Shown here piece by piece: positions 16,859 to 25,010 of a stretch of 64,000 nt of DNA. Position numbers and translations under genes: made by a program. The notes beneath the pieces are model-generated. The model did not search any database. It saw only the letters and a program-made list of their open reading frames with translations, and was not told the origin of the DNA. This DNA comes from Sphingobacteriia bacterium (GTDB lineage: Bacteria; Bacteroidota; Bacteroidia; Chitinophagales; Chitinophagaceae), in the NCBI GenBank assembly GCA_017304675.1, contig JAFKLS010000016.1, forward strand, positions 620,001 through 684,000. The letters run 5' to 3'. The first letter of the stretch is position 1; each line of letters starts with the position of its first letter.

Positions 16859-18817
16859 ATGTCTGTTACAGGGGAGAACGAACAGGGGCTTCGGAAAATA
16901 ATAGACCTCACAAGATTTGCAAGCATCTTTATTCTGCTGCTGCACTTTTATTATTTCTGTTATGTTGCCTTTGAGCAATGGGAAATAAAATCAACCATCA
17001 CAGACCGGCTGATGAGCAATATTTCCAGGACAGGATTGTTCAACAATTCTTTCACGTCAAAATTTGTTGGTTTAGGTTTGTTGATTATTTCTTTGTTTGG
17101 CGCACAAGGCAAGAAAGATGAAAAAATAAATAAGCGTGGCATTACAGCATACCTGTTAATCGGTTTGCTTTTATACATGGGCAGCTACCTGTTATTCAAA
17201 CTGCAATACTCGGTGAAAACCGTTGCCATCATTTACATGGCGGTTACAAGTATTGGTTTTCTGCTGATACTTGCGGGTGGCAATTTGCTCAGCCGGCTAA
17301 TCAAATACAATTTGGGTGATGATGTATTCAATTCACTCAACGAAACCTTTCCGCAGGAAGAGCGATTAATCAGCAACGAATATTCCATTAACCTTCCAGC
17401 CCGCTATAATTTAAAAGGGCGGATTAGAAAAAGCTGGATAAACATCATTAACCCTTTCCGTGGTTTGTTGGTAATTGGCAGCCCTGGAGCAGGTAAAAGC
17501 TGGTTTGTAATTCAGCATATCATTAAACAGCATATTGAAAAAGGCTTTGCGATGTTTGTGTATGATTTCAAGTTTGACGACCTCAGTAAGATAGCATACA
17601 ACTGGCTTCTTCGCAATAAGAATCAATATGCAATCAAGCCATCTTTTTATGTAATCAACTTTGACAATCTTTCCGTAAGCCATCGTTGCAATCCGCTTGA
17701 CCCAAACAGCATGAATGATATTACCGATGCTACTGAAAGTGCCAGAACTATTTTATTAGGCTTAAACCGTGAATGGATAAACAAACAAGGAGATTTCTTT
17801 GTAGAGTCACCCATCAATTTTGTTACGGCAGTCATTTGGTTTTTGAGAAAGTATGAAGATGGAAAATACTGCACCCTGCCGCATGTAATAGAATTAATGC
17901 AGGCGGAGTATGATGAACTTTTTCCGGTGCTGAATACACAGCCTGAAATTGAAGTGTTGGTTAATCCATTTATCACCGCTTACCAAAACGATGCAATGGA
18001 GCAGTTGGAAGGTCAGGTAGCCTCTGCAAAGATTGGAATGGCAAGATTGGCGGCACCAGCCTTGTATTGGGTTTTATCCGGCAATGATTTTACATTGGAC
18101 ATCAACAATCCTAAACATCCCAAAATAGTTTGTGTAGGTAACAACCCGGAAAAGCAACAGATATATGGAGCAGTCTTATCACTCTATATTTCAAGATTAA
18201 TAAGACAGGTAAACAGAAAGAACATGCTGAAATGCAGTTTGGTGTTTGATGAATTTCCGACTATTTATTTTAATAACATTGACAGTCTGATTGCAACGGC
18301 CCGTAGTAACAAAGTGGCCACTACATTAGCCATGCAGGATTTTAGCCAACTCAAAAAAGATTATGGCCGTGAGCAGGCAGATGTCATTGTAAACATTACC
18401 GGCAATATCATCAGCGGTCAGGTTATGGGTGAAACAAGTAAACTACTGAGTGAACGTTTTGGCAAAATTATGCAGGACAGGCAGAGTGTTTCTATCAACC
18501 GCACCGATACTTCCATCAGCCACAGTAAACAATTGGATGCTACAATACCTGCTTCTAAAATTGCGGCTCTTTCTTCCGGTGAGTTTGTTGGCTTGGTTGC
18601 CGATAATCCTGATGAAAAAATCAAACTTAAAATGTTTCATTCCGAAATCATCAACAACCATGAGCAGTTAAATGTTGAAGTAGCTGCCTACCACGACATA
18701 CCCAAAGTGTCAGATGTAACACCGCAGCAGGTGCTGGATAATTACTACCAGGTGAAGATGGATATTAAGCGGTTGATTGGAGAGGAAGTGGGGAGGTTGA
18801 AGGCCGAAAAAGCCTGA
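16859..18817 (+). CDS. Type IV coupling protein (VirD4/TraG-like, MobC/MobG of Bacteroidota)
   Basis: The protein has 652 residues. The N-terminal 150 hold four hydrophobic segments (for example FASIFILLLHFYYFCYVAF), then a cytosolic ATPase with Walker A GSPGAGKSW near residue 205 and a Walker B-type region LVFDEFPTIYF. It also has the TraG/VirD4 segment ATTLAMQDFSQLKKDYG. It would carry the relaxosome to a conjugation pore. No pore (Tra) genes are visible downstream, so the element either borrows another system's pore or the rest of an ICE lies elsewhere. It lies 17 bases after the relaxase stop, in the same unit. Confidence 0.9.
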   Translation: MSVTGENEQGLRKIIDLTRFASIFILLLHFYYFCYVAFEQWEIKSTITDRLMSNISRTGLFNNSFTSKFVGLGLLIISLFGAQGKKDEKINKRGITAYLLIGLLLYMGSYLLFKLQYSVKTVAIIYMAVTSIGFLLILAGGNLLSRLIKYNLGDDVFNSLNETFPQEERLISNEYSINLPARYNLKGRIRKSWINIINPFRGLLVIGSPGAGKSWFVIQHIIKQHIEKGFAMFVYDFKFDDLSKIAYNWLLRNKNQYAIKPSFYVINFDNLSVSHRCNPLDPNSMNDITDATESARTILLGLNREWINKQGDFFVESPINFVTAVIWFLRKYEDGKYCTLPHVIELMQAEYDELFPVLNTQPEIEVLVNPFITAYQNDAMEQLEGQVASAKIGMARLAAPALYWVLSGNDFTLDINNPKHPKIVCVGNNPEKQQIYGAVLSLYISRLIRQVNRKNMLKCSLVFDEFPTIYFNNIDSLIATARSNKVATTLAMQDFSQLKKDYGREQADVIVNITGNIISGQVMGETSKLLSERFGKIMQDRQSVSINRTDTSISHSKQLDATIPASKIAALSSGEFVGLVADNPDEKIKLKMFHSEIINNHEQLNVEVAAYHDIPKVSDVTPQQVLDNYYQVKMDIKRLIGEEVGRLKAEKA

Positions 18818-18915
18818 TTTTTCCAATATTCAGCTTTTAACTTAATCCACATCTTTTAAACAACCAGAATAAAACCATTGCAATTTCTAATATTTCCTTA
18901 ATTTTATACACTATT

Positions 18916-18928
18916 ATACAGTTTGTAT
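18916..18928. promoter_or_regulatory. Palindrome abutting the S24 regulator start codon
   Basis: ATACA-GTT-TGTAT is a perfect 5+5 palindrome that ends one base before the ATG at 18930, inside the only leader of the LexA-like gene. A further TATA-rich repeat lies just upstream. The position suits an autoregulatory operator, but binding is not shown. Confidence 0.45.
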
Positions 18929-18929
18929 T

Positions 18930-19556
18930 ATGAGTGAGGAGCAATTATCTGGTAAAGCAAAAGAGGCATTAAAGCATATCCGCAACTGGCTGATGAAGCA
19001 CAGCCTCATGCCTTCCGTAAGGGAATTAATGCAGGAAATGGATTACAAATCGCCAAGGTCCGCTATGCTATTGATGGTTGAGTTACAAGAAAACGGATTT
19101 TTAGAAAGAAAGGCTGACGGAAGCTACAAGATGATAAAAGACCTATCCACAAACGAAACAGCAAGAACGGTAGCTGTACCATTAGTTGGCAGCATTTCAT
19201 GCGGTGGCGCTTTGCTGGCAAAAGAAAATGTAGAGGCTTACATACCGGTTTCTACTTCGCTTGTCAAGCCCGGTAATAAATATTTTCTTCTTAGGGCTGT
19301 TGGTGATTCAATGAATGAAGCTGGCATTCAATCCGGCGATTTGGTTTTAGTGAAACAACAAAGTACAGCGGAGAATGGGCAAAAAGTCGTTGCGTTGATT
19401 GATGACGATGCAACGTTAAAAGAGTTTCAGCATAAAGGAAATGTAGTGATGTTAGTTCCAAGATCATCTAATCAAAAACATAAACCAATAATTCTTGAAA
19501 GGGATTTTCAAATACAGGGAGTAATCGTTACATCAATTTCAAACACTAATTTTTAA
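18930..19556 (+). CDS. LexA/UmuD-like S24 peptidase with winged-helix N-terminus
   Basis: The 208-residue protein is a self-cleaving transcriptional repressor type. Residues 1-70 form a LexA-like winged helix (LMPSVRELMQEMDYKSPRSA). Residues 84-208 form the S24 peptidase fold with cleavage site C91-G92 (GSISCGGALLA), catalytic Ser127 (AVGDSMNEAG) and Lys164 (ATLKEF). The cleaved bond is Cys-Gly as in UmuD, not Ala-Gly as in classical LexA. The DNA-binding half makes it a repressor rather than a polymerase subunit. It lies 112 bases after the transfer genes and before the Thoeris cluster, so DNA damage could switch transfer or defence genes. That link is inference. Confidence 0.88.
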   Translation: MSEEQLSGKAKEALKHIRNWLMKHSLMPSVRELMQEMDYKSPRSAMLLMVELQENGFLERKADGSYKMIKDLSTNETARTVAVPLVGSISCGGALLAKENVEAYIPVSTSLVKPGNKYFLLRAVGDSMNEAGIQSGDLVLVKQQSTAENGQKVVALIDDDATLKEFQHKGNVVMLVPRSSNQKHKPIILERDFQIQGVIVTSISNTNF

Positions 19557-19567
19557 AACAAATAATT

Positions 19568-19810
19568 ATGGCAAACTATCATGTTTCAAAAAGCAAGGAC
19601 ACTGGTAAATGGAATATCCAGAAAGAAGGTGGCAAAAATTCAAGTGGCTCTGCAAATACACAAAAAGAAGCAGAAAAAATAGCAAAAGGTTATTCCGCAA
19701 ATTCAGGTGGCGGCGAAGTAAGAATTCACGGATTAGATGGTAAAATAAGAGATAGTGATACTGTGGCTCCTGGTAACGACCCATCCTCAAGCAAGGACAC
19801 AAAACATTAA
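19568..19810 (+). CDS. DUF2188 small protein
   Basis: The 80-residue protein opens MANYHVSKSKDTGKWNIQKE, the signature of DUF2188, followed by the EAEKIAKGYSAN helix and the GEVRIHGLDGKIRDSDT strands. The polar glycine/serine-rich tail is disordered. The fold is small and the function unknown. It lies 11 bases after the S24 regulator and 29 before the first TIR gene, so it is probably cotranscribed with the defence cluster. A direct role in defence is only suggested by position. Confidence 0.82.
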   Translation: MANYHVSKSKDTGKWNIQKEGGKNSSGSANTQKEAEKIAKGYSANSGGGEVRIHGLDGKIRDSDTVAPGNDPSSSKDTKH

Positions 19811-19839
19811 TCAGCAAAAAATATTAACCTCTAACTGGC

Positions 19840-20382
19840 ATGGGAATAATTTCCAAGGCAAGATTAACTGCCTTAACCGAAACAAAACTTGGCTACAGAA
19901 CATTCAGTGAACGTATTACTGAAGCAAAAAATGAAAGCAGTTATTTTGCAACTGCTACTATCTTTTTATCTCACAGCCACGATGATAAAGATGAAGTAAA
20001 AAAAGCTGTTGTATTTTTAAGAAGCATCGGCGTTCGTGTTTATATTGACTGGCTTGACCCATCTATGCCGCCTTTTACAAGTGCTGAAACAGCAGACAAA
20101 ATCAAAAAAAGAATTAAAGACTGCAACAAGTTTATTTTCCTTGCAACTAATAATGCAATCAGTTCCAAATGGTGTAATTGGGAATTAGGTTTTGGCGATG
20201 CACATAAGTACATTGATAAAATTGCATTATTTCCGCTATCTGAAAATTCCGGGACATGGAACGGTGCAGAATATCTTAGGATATATCCAAGAATTGAGGA
20301 GAGCAACTACACAACAGAATATTACAAGGTTATTTATCCTGATGGCAAAGAAATGTCTGTTGCGGATTGGCTAAAACTATAA
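19840..20382 (+). CDS. TIR-domain protein (candidate ThsB-like sensor)
   Basis: The protein has 180 residues, of which 38-150 form a TIR domain. The first strand and loop are IFLSHSHDDKDEV; the second motif is VYIDWLDPSMPP; and the catalytic glutamate is probably E115 in SKWCNWELGFG. In Thoeris, TIR proteins sense phage and make a cyclic-ADP-ribose-type signal from NAD+. It differs from the three TIR-like proteins downstream (no FFSF start). It starts 24 bases before the SIR2 gene, so it is one of several upstream sensors feeding the same effector. The catalytic role is inferred from the glutamate and context. Confidence 0.85.
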   Translation: MGIISKARLTALTETKLGYRTFSERITEAKNESSYFATATIFLSHSHDDKDEVKKAVVFLRSIGVRVYIDWLDPSMPPFTSAETADKIKKRIKDCNKFIFLATNNAISSKWCNWELGFGDAHKYIDKIALFPLSENSGTWNGAEYLRIYPRIEESNYTTEYYKVIYPDGKEMSVADWLKL

Positions 20383-20406
20383 CCCCTGTAAAAAAATTAT
20401 ACTGAT

Positions 20407-21846
20407 ATGGCATTTTCAAAGGAAATAGAAGCTTTTATTAAAGATTTTGTTAGCGACCTATTGGAAAACAATGTGGCAATTTTTGCCGGCGCCGGAATGT
20501 CAATACCTGCAGGTTTTGTTAGCTGGTCTGAACTTTTGCGGGAAATTGCAGATGAACTGGGCTTAAGTGTTGATAAAGAGCATGACCTTATTTCTCTGGC
20601 GCAATACCATGTGAATGAGAATCGGGGCAAAGCTAAAATAAACAGAAAAATTCTTGAGGAGTTTACTGAAGAAGCTCAAATTACAGAAAACCATCGCATA
20701 TTAGCCCGTCTTCCAATCACAACATTCTGGACTACTAATTATGACACTCTGATTGAAGATTCTTTGAAAACGGCTAATAAGATTGTTGATACAAAACATG
20801 ATGTAAAACAACTCACTGTTACGAGACCAAAAAGAGATGTTGTGGTTTATAAAATGCACGGAGATGTTGCTCACCCTACAGACGCAATATTAACAAAGGA
20901 GCAGTATGAAGCATACCATAATTCACACCGTCCTTTTGTGACAGCATTGAGTGGCGATTTGATATCAAAGACTTTTTTGTTTATCGGTTTTAGTTTTACT
21001 GACCCCAATCTTGATTATGTACTAAGCCGGTTAAATATACAGTTTGGTGAAAATACCCGCCAGCATTATTGTTTTATAAAACGGAAAACAAAAGGAGCAA
21101 ACGAAGATGAAGATTTGCATAAATACGGATTGAGAAAGCAGGAATTGATGATTAATGACCTAAAACGTTATAAAATTAAAGCATTGCTAATTGATGATTA
21201 TCCTGACATAACTGAAGTATTGAAAGAAATTGAACGCCGGTATCGGAAAAAAACTGTGTTCGTATCCGGTAGTGCAGAAGAGTATGGAATATGGGACAGG
21301 AATAAAGCACAAAGTTTTATTCACCAGTTAAGTAAAAAAATTGTTGGTATTGGTTTTACTGTTGTAAATGGCTTTGGCTGGGGTGTTGGCAGTGCTGTAA
21401 TCAACGGAGCGCTGGAAATGATATATGAACGACCTGATAAACATTCAGAAGACCAACTCATCATGCGACCATTCCCTCAATTTGAAACGGGAGCTAAAAA
21501 ATTACCAGAGTTGTGGGATGAATACCGGTATAAAATGATTTCACTCGCAGGTATAGGAATTTTCATTTTCGGAAATAAGAAAGATAAAGATGGAAATATA
21601 ATTGAAGCCAATGGAGTGAAAAGAGAATTTGATATAGCATTTGAGAACGGCCTTATACCGATCCCCATCGGCGCAACAGGTTACATAAGTAAAACCATTA
21701 CAGAAGAGGTTTTAAAAGACCCTGGTAAATACTACCCAAATAACAAAGAGATTATACCCGTAATAAAAGAACTGGCAAATGAAAACCTGGAGCCAGATGC
21801 AATTATTGAAAGAATTATTAAAATAATACTACTAATAAACAAATAA
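20407..21846 (+). CDS. thsA: Thoeris effector ThsA (SIR2 + SLOG/STALD)
   Basis: The protein has 479 residues. The N-terminal SIR2 domain (about 20-270) has AGAGMS (28-32), Asn111 in TTNYDTL and His151 in KMHGD. These align with the NADase residues Asn112 and His152 of the characterised Bacillus cereus ThsA. The C-terminal SLOG/STALD domain (about 283-470) starts VFVSGSAEEYG and has the nucleotide-binding GFGWGVGSAVI loop; it senses the signal made by ThsB proteins. On binding, ThsA degrades NAD+ and halts the infected cell. It is followed after 3 bases by the ThsB genes. All motifs look intact. Confidence 0.93.
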   Translation: MAFSKEIEAFIKDFVSDLLENNVAIFAGAGMSIPAGFVSWSELLREIADELGLSVDKEHDLISLAQYHVNENRGKAKINRKILEEFTEEAQITENHRILARLPITTFWTTNYDTLIEDSLKTANKIVDTKHDVKQLTVTRPKRDVVVYKMHGDVAHPTDAILTKEQYEAYHNSHRPFVTALSGDLISKTFLFIGFSFTDPNLDYVLSRLNIQFGENTRQHYCFIKRKTKGANEDEDLHKYGLRKQELMINDLKRYKIKALLIDDYPDITEVLKEIERRYRKKTVFVSGSAEEYGIWDRNKAQSFIHQLSKKIVGIGFTVVNGFGWGVGSAVINGALEMIYERPDKHSEDQLIMRPFPQFETGAKKLPELWDEYRYKMISLAGIGIFIFGNKKDKDGNIIEANGVKREFDIAFENGLIPIPIGATGYISKTITEEVLKDPGKYYPNNKEIIPVIKELANENLEPDAIIERIIKIILLINK

Positions 21847-21849
21847 ACT

Positions 21850-22341
21850 ATGGCAAGGAGTGTTTTTTTCAGTTTTCATTATGAAAATGATGTATGGCGG
21901 GCAAATATTGTTCGCAATAGCTGGGTAACAAAAGAAGACAGAGAAGCGGCAGGATTTGTGGATGCTGCCGATTTTGAAGAAGTAAAAAAGGGTGGAGATG
22001 CTGCTATCAAAAGATGGATTGACAACCAGCTAATAGGCACTTCTGTAACTGTTGTGCTTATTGGTTCAGATACAAGCAACCGCCCTTATGTGCAATATGA
22101 ATTGCAGAAAAGCTATTCACGGGGTAATGGGCTTTTAGGAATCTATATTCATAAATTAAAAGACAGACATGGAAACACATCATCAAAGGGAGATAATATG
22201 TTTGGTGAAATCGGTAAGGACAGTTCCGGCAATTCTGTTTATTTCAGCAGCGGCTATCCATGCTATGATTGGGTGGATGATGATGGCTACAACAATCTTG
22301 GTAAATGGATTGAAGATGCAGCAAAAAAAGCAGGTAAATAA
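21850..22341 (+). CDS. thsB: ThsB-type TIR-like protein (DUF1863), first of a pair
   Basis: The protein has 163 residues. It opens MARSVFFSFHYENDVWRAN and has VTVVLIGSDTSNRPYV and E84 in VQYELQKS, matching the DUF1863 (MTH538-type) TIR-like family to which ThsB belongs. In Thoeris the product makes the signal that opens ThsA. Its gene follows thsA after 3 bases, and its stop codon overlaps the next ATG by one base. It is 43 residues shorter than the next paralogue, lacking the insert before the last helix. Signal chemistry cannot be predicted from sequence. Confidence 0.87.
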   Translation: MARSVFFSFHYENDVWRANIVRNSWVTKEDREAAGFVDAADFEEVKKGGDAAIKRWIDNQLIGTSVTVVLIGSDTSNRPYVQYELQKSYSRGNGLLGIYIHKLKDRHGNTSSKGDNMFGEIGKDSSGNSVYFSSGYPCYDWVDDDGYNNLGKWIEDAAKKAGK

Positions 22342-22964
22342 TGGCAAGGTTTGTATTTTTTAGTTTTGATTATTCTGATGTTGGCAACTTTAGGGTGAAT
22401 GTTGTACGCAACAGTTGGCTTTTGAAAAACAAACAGGAAACTTTTGTAGATGGTTCAATTTGGGAAACTGCAAAAAGCAAAGGTGAAGCCCACTTGAAAA
22501 CGGTTATTGAGGACGGCTTAAACAGGACATCCGTAACCGCTGTACTAATTGGGCAGGGAACAGCCAACCGCCGTTGGGTTAACTATGAAATTGTAAAAAG
22601 CTTTGAAAGAGGCAATGGAATATTAGGTGTTCACATAAACAGGATAAGAGGAAAAGATGGCTACATAGTTTCCCGTGGTGCAAACCCTTTAGACCGTTTA
22701 GGCTTTAAAGTATCTGATGAAGGAAAGAAGGTAAATTTTTATGAATTGGTAAATAGAAAGTGGATTGAATTTTCCGACCTGCCGAAAATAAACAACAAGA
22801 AATCAAATACTTTATATTTTGAAGATAGTTTTTGGTTTGGAAATGATTATGGGGAGTTTTATACTTTTTCTCAAAAATTTAAAACCTACTGCTGGGATTT
22901 TGATGAAGGAAACAAAAATTTTATTGATTGGGTTGATGATGCGGCAGAGGAAGCAGGAAGGTAA
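22341..22964 (+). CDS. thsB: ThsB-type TIR-like protein (DUF1863), second of a pair
   Basis: This 207-residue paralogue of the upstream product shares the start (MARFVFFSFDYSDVGNFRVN), the RNSW box, the TSVTAVLIGQGTANRRWV strand and E83 in NYEIVKSFERGNG. An insert of about 40 residues (near 130-175, containing FYELVNRKWIEFSD) precedes the end WVDDAAEEAG, which it shares with its neighbour. The insert may change partner or trigger recognition. Divergence between tandem copies is what one expects if each detects a different phage product. It belongs to the same operon as thsA. Confidence 0.85.
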   Translation: MARFVFFSFDYSDVGNFRVNVVRNSWLLKNKQETFVDGSIWETAKSKGEAHLKTVIEDGLNRTSVTAVLIGQGTANRRWVNYEIVKSFERGNGILGVHINRIRGKDGYIVSRGANPLDRLGFKVSDEGKKVNFYELVNRKWIEFSDLPKINNKKSNTLYFEDSFWFGNDYGEFYTFSQKFKTYCWDFDEGNKNFIDWVDDAAEEAGR

Positions 22965-23024
22965 TGTTTTGTAAAATGCAAGGCTTAAATATTTAAAAAA
23001 CTGGCAGGCTTTAATACTACCATT

Positions 23025-23690
23025 ATGGGAAAAGCAATTTTTGTTTCATATAAATATTCAGACAGCAAGGTTTTTCAGTTGCGTAGTGTATCGGGCACAA
23101 CTACAGCCCGTGATTATGTAGATAAACTTGCTGGTTTACTTGAACAGGAAGATTATTTATATAAAGGTGAAGATGATGGAGAAAGTATGGCTACATTAAA
23201 AGATTCAACCATTGCTTCTAAACTTGGTGATAAAATTTTCCGTAGTTCTGTTACTATTGTTCTTATATCAAAAGGAATGAAAGATGTTACCGTCGCAGAT
23301 ACAGACCAATGGATGCCATGGGAAATATCATACTCTTTGAAAGAACAATCAAGAGAAGGTGGCAATAGCAAAACAAATGCAGTGTTGGCTGTTGTTTTGC
23401 CGGATGAAAATGCCAGCTACAGTTATTATATCACTCAAAATCCATTATGCAACAGCATCACTTATAACACAAATATGCTTTTTGATATACTTCGCTTAAA
23501 TATGTTTAATCATAAAAAGAAGGAAGAAAATATTCGCCATTGCAACGGTCAAAAAATATATCAGGGTAGCCCGTCTTATATTCCCTCAGTAAAGTGGGAA
23601 AATTTTGAAAACAATATTGATTACTATATTAACCTTGCTGTTCTTACCCGGCAAAATATTAATGAGTATGAAGTGATAAAGAGTATTTGA
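23025..23690 (+). CDS. TIR-like protein, fourth sensor of the Thoeris-type cluster
   Basis: The protein has 221 residues. It opens MGKAIFVSYKYSDSKVFQLR and continues with an extended segment containing REYVDKLAG-like DYVDKLAGLL. The strand SSVTIVLISKGM and E100 in DQWMPWEISYSLKE place it in a TIR-like family often found near defence genes. It is more diverged than the DUF1863 pair and is separated from them by 60 bases. It ends in NEYEVIKSI without a C-terminal extension. Function as a ThsB-like enzyme is inferred from fold motifs and position. Confidence 0.8.
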   Translation: MGKAIFVSYKYSDSKVFQLRSVSGTTTARDYVDKLAGLLEQEDYLYKGEDDGESMATLKDSTIASKLGDKIFRSSVTIVLISKGMKDVTVADTDQWMPWEISYSLKEQSREGGNSKTNAVLAVVLPDENASYSYYITQNPLCNSITYNTNMLFDILRLNMFNHKKKEENIRHCNGQKIYQGSPSYIPSVKWENFENNIDYYINLAVLTRQNINEYEVIKSI

Positions 23691-23710
23691 TATAAATACT
23701 TTTTTGTTAA

Positions 23711-24817
23711 CTATTCAATCAATTTCCCCAACTCATCAGTATCTGGCAATATCCCCTTCATTTGCACGGGTGCTTCCTTCGAGGTTTTATAAGTCGCCAC
23801 ACCCATAGCCTTATCAAAACTCTTTATTGCAAATTCAACAACAGTATTATTTTTTTCTTTGCAAAGTATAATACCAATACTGGAGTTTTCCTGGTCTAGC
23901 TTTATTTGCTCATCTAGTACGTTCAAATAAAAATTTAACTGGCCGGCATCAGCAGGTTTAAACTTTCCTTTTTTTAGCTCAAACGCCACCAGGCATTGCA
24001 GGTGGCGGTTAAAAAACAGGAGGTCTATAAAAAATTCATCGCCATTAACTTCCAATCTGTATTGATTACCAATAAAACAAAACCCTTTACCCATTTGCAG
24101 AATAAAATTTCGAATATTCAAAACCACCTGCAGTTCAATTCTTCGTTCATCGTCCAGTTCATCCCCAGCAATAAAATCCAGCAGGTATTCATCCTTAAAA
24201 ACCTTGAGTGCAGTTGGCTTTAAATCGGCTGGTAAGGTCCCGTTAAAATTATTGGGCAGCTTACCCTGTTTGGCAAAAAGGTCACTCTCAATCTGGTGTT
24301 CTAATACCGTCAACGACCAGTAGTTGGCTGCAGCCGCTTCAATATAGAAAATCCGGGCTTCCCATGCCTTTATTTTGGTTACAATTGCAAAATGGTGGGA
24401 GAAGCTAATACCCCCAAATGCCCCATAAAAAGCCTTAAAATCAATTAGGTTCGACAGTGCCGAACCGATTGGAAAACCGGCCTCCAAGGCACTCTTCTGT
24501 AATTGGTTCGACGGCGTCGAACCAATTACAGTTCCCAAATGTGGGCCATAAGCCTCTGCAAACAATCGAATCTTTTTCAGGTTACCGGCCGAAAAGCCTT
24601 TCAGCCCTGGTAGCTCTTTTTGCAGGTCTGCCGAGACTTGCTCCAGCACCTTTGCGCCCCATTTTTGGGCCTTTACTTTCTCGGCTATCATCATCCCTGT
24701 TTTCAAATACAGGAAAAGTTGCTCCCTGTTGGCAAGTCGTGCAGCTACATACCGGCTTTGCACAATCTGGCTTTTTAACGACTGAATAAATGCAGCATAA
24801 TTCTTATCCAATTTCAT
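23711..24817 (-). CDS. YhcG/DUF1016 PDDEXK nuclease-domain protein with inserted palindromes
   Basis: The protein has 368 residues on the reverse strand. The N-terminal DUF1016_N helical region has GFSAGNLKKIRLFAEAYG, and the C-terminal PDDEXK nuclease fold has YRLEVNGDEFFIDLLFFNRH with CLVAFELKKGKFKPAD supplying acidic residues and Lys. The family acts as a nuclease in several defence or restriction-associated settings, though the precise role is variable. Between the two domains, in a place where relatives go directly to SWSH, there is a run containing IGSTPSN and IGSALSN. It is encoded by two related palindromes at 24448-24466 and 24497-24531. The gene converges on the Thoeris cluster. Confidence 0.85.
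   Translation of the reverse strand: MKLDKNYAAFIQSLKSQIVQSRYVAARLANREQLFLYLKTGMMIAEKVKAQKWGAKVLEQVSADLQKELPGLKGFSAGNLKKIRLFAEAYGPHLGTVIGSTPSNQLQKSALEAGFPIGSALSNLIDFKAFYGAFGGISFSHHFAIVTKIKAWEARIFYIEAAAANYWSLTVLEHQIESDLFAKQGKLPNNFNGTLPADLKPTALKVFKDEYLLDFIAGDELDDERRIELQVVLNIRNFILQMGKGFCFIGNQYRLEVNGDEFFIDLLFFNRHLQCLVAFELKKGKFKPADAGQLNFYLNVLDEQIKLDQENSSIGIILCKEKNNTVVEFAIKSFDKAMGVATYKTSKEAPVQMKGILPDTDELGKLIE
24448..24531. repeat. Two related palindromes inside the YhcG-type gene
   Basis: The first has GGTTCG (24448-24453) and CGAACC (24461-24466). The second is a perfect palindrome with 16-base arms (24497-24512 and 24516-24531) around GGC. Both contain GGTTCG...CGAACC and both encode IGSxxSN on the reverse strand, so they are in-frame copies of one mobile or recombination-derived unit. 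Confidence 0.75.
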
Positions 24818-24867
24818 ATCTTTTTCATTTAGGTTTTAACACTTGAATCTCAATCAAATAAGAAAGA

Positions 24868-24902
24868 CTCGCCCAATCCTATGCCGTCATCAGATTGGCG
24901 AG
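24868..24902. repeat. Inverted repeat upstream of the YhcG-type gene
   Basis: CTCGCCCAATC at 24868-24878 pairs with GATTGGCGAG at 24893-24902 with one bulged base. It lies in the 193-base gap that separates the island from the chromosomal LytTR genes, and could be part of an attachment or regulatory site. Confidence 0.45.
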
Positions 24903-24955
24903 CCTCGTCAAATCAGGAATAAAATGGTTCGAGAATTGTACAGTTGGGTGCACCC

Positions 24956-24993
24956 TTAAAATAAAAACCTCCTATAGGAGGTTTTTATTTTAA
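24956..24993. terminator. 38-base perfect palindrome; bidirectional terminator for the LytTR operon
   Basis: Arms of 17 bases (24956-24972 and 24977-24993) around TATA form a perfect palindrome: a CCTCC/GGAGG core flanked by A and T tracts on both sides. It follows the stop of the LytTR regulator on the reverse strand and works in either direction. Confidence 0.85.
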
Positions 24994-25010
24994 ACAATAT
25001 TCTTCGCTCT

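Noticed and set aside
24448..24531. tRNA T-arm remnants (GGTTCGA) as an attachment site
   Set aside because: The GGTTCG units are halves of palindromes in frame within a protein gene; no tRNA stems can be built around them.
24926..24945. Third GGTTCGA copy as a further palindrome
   Set aside because: Only one arm is present; no inverted partner within range.
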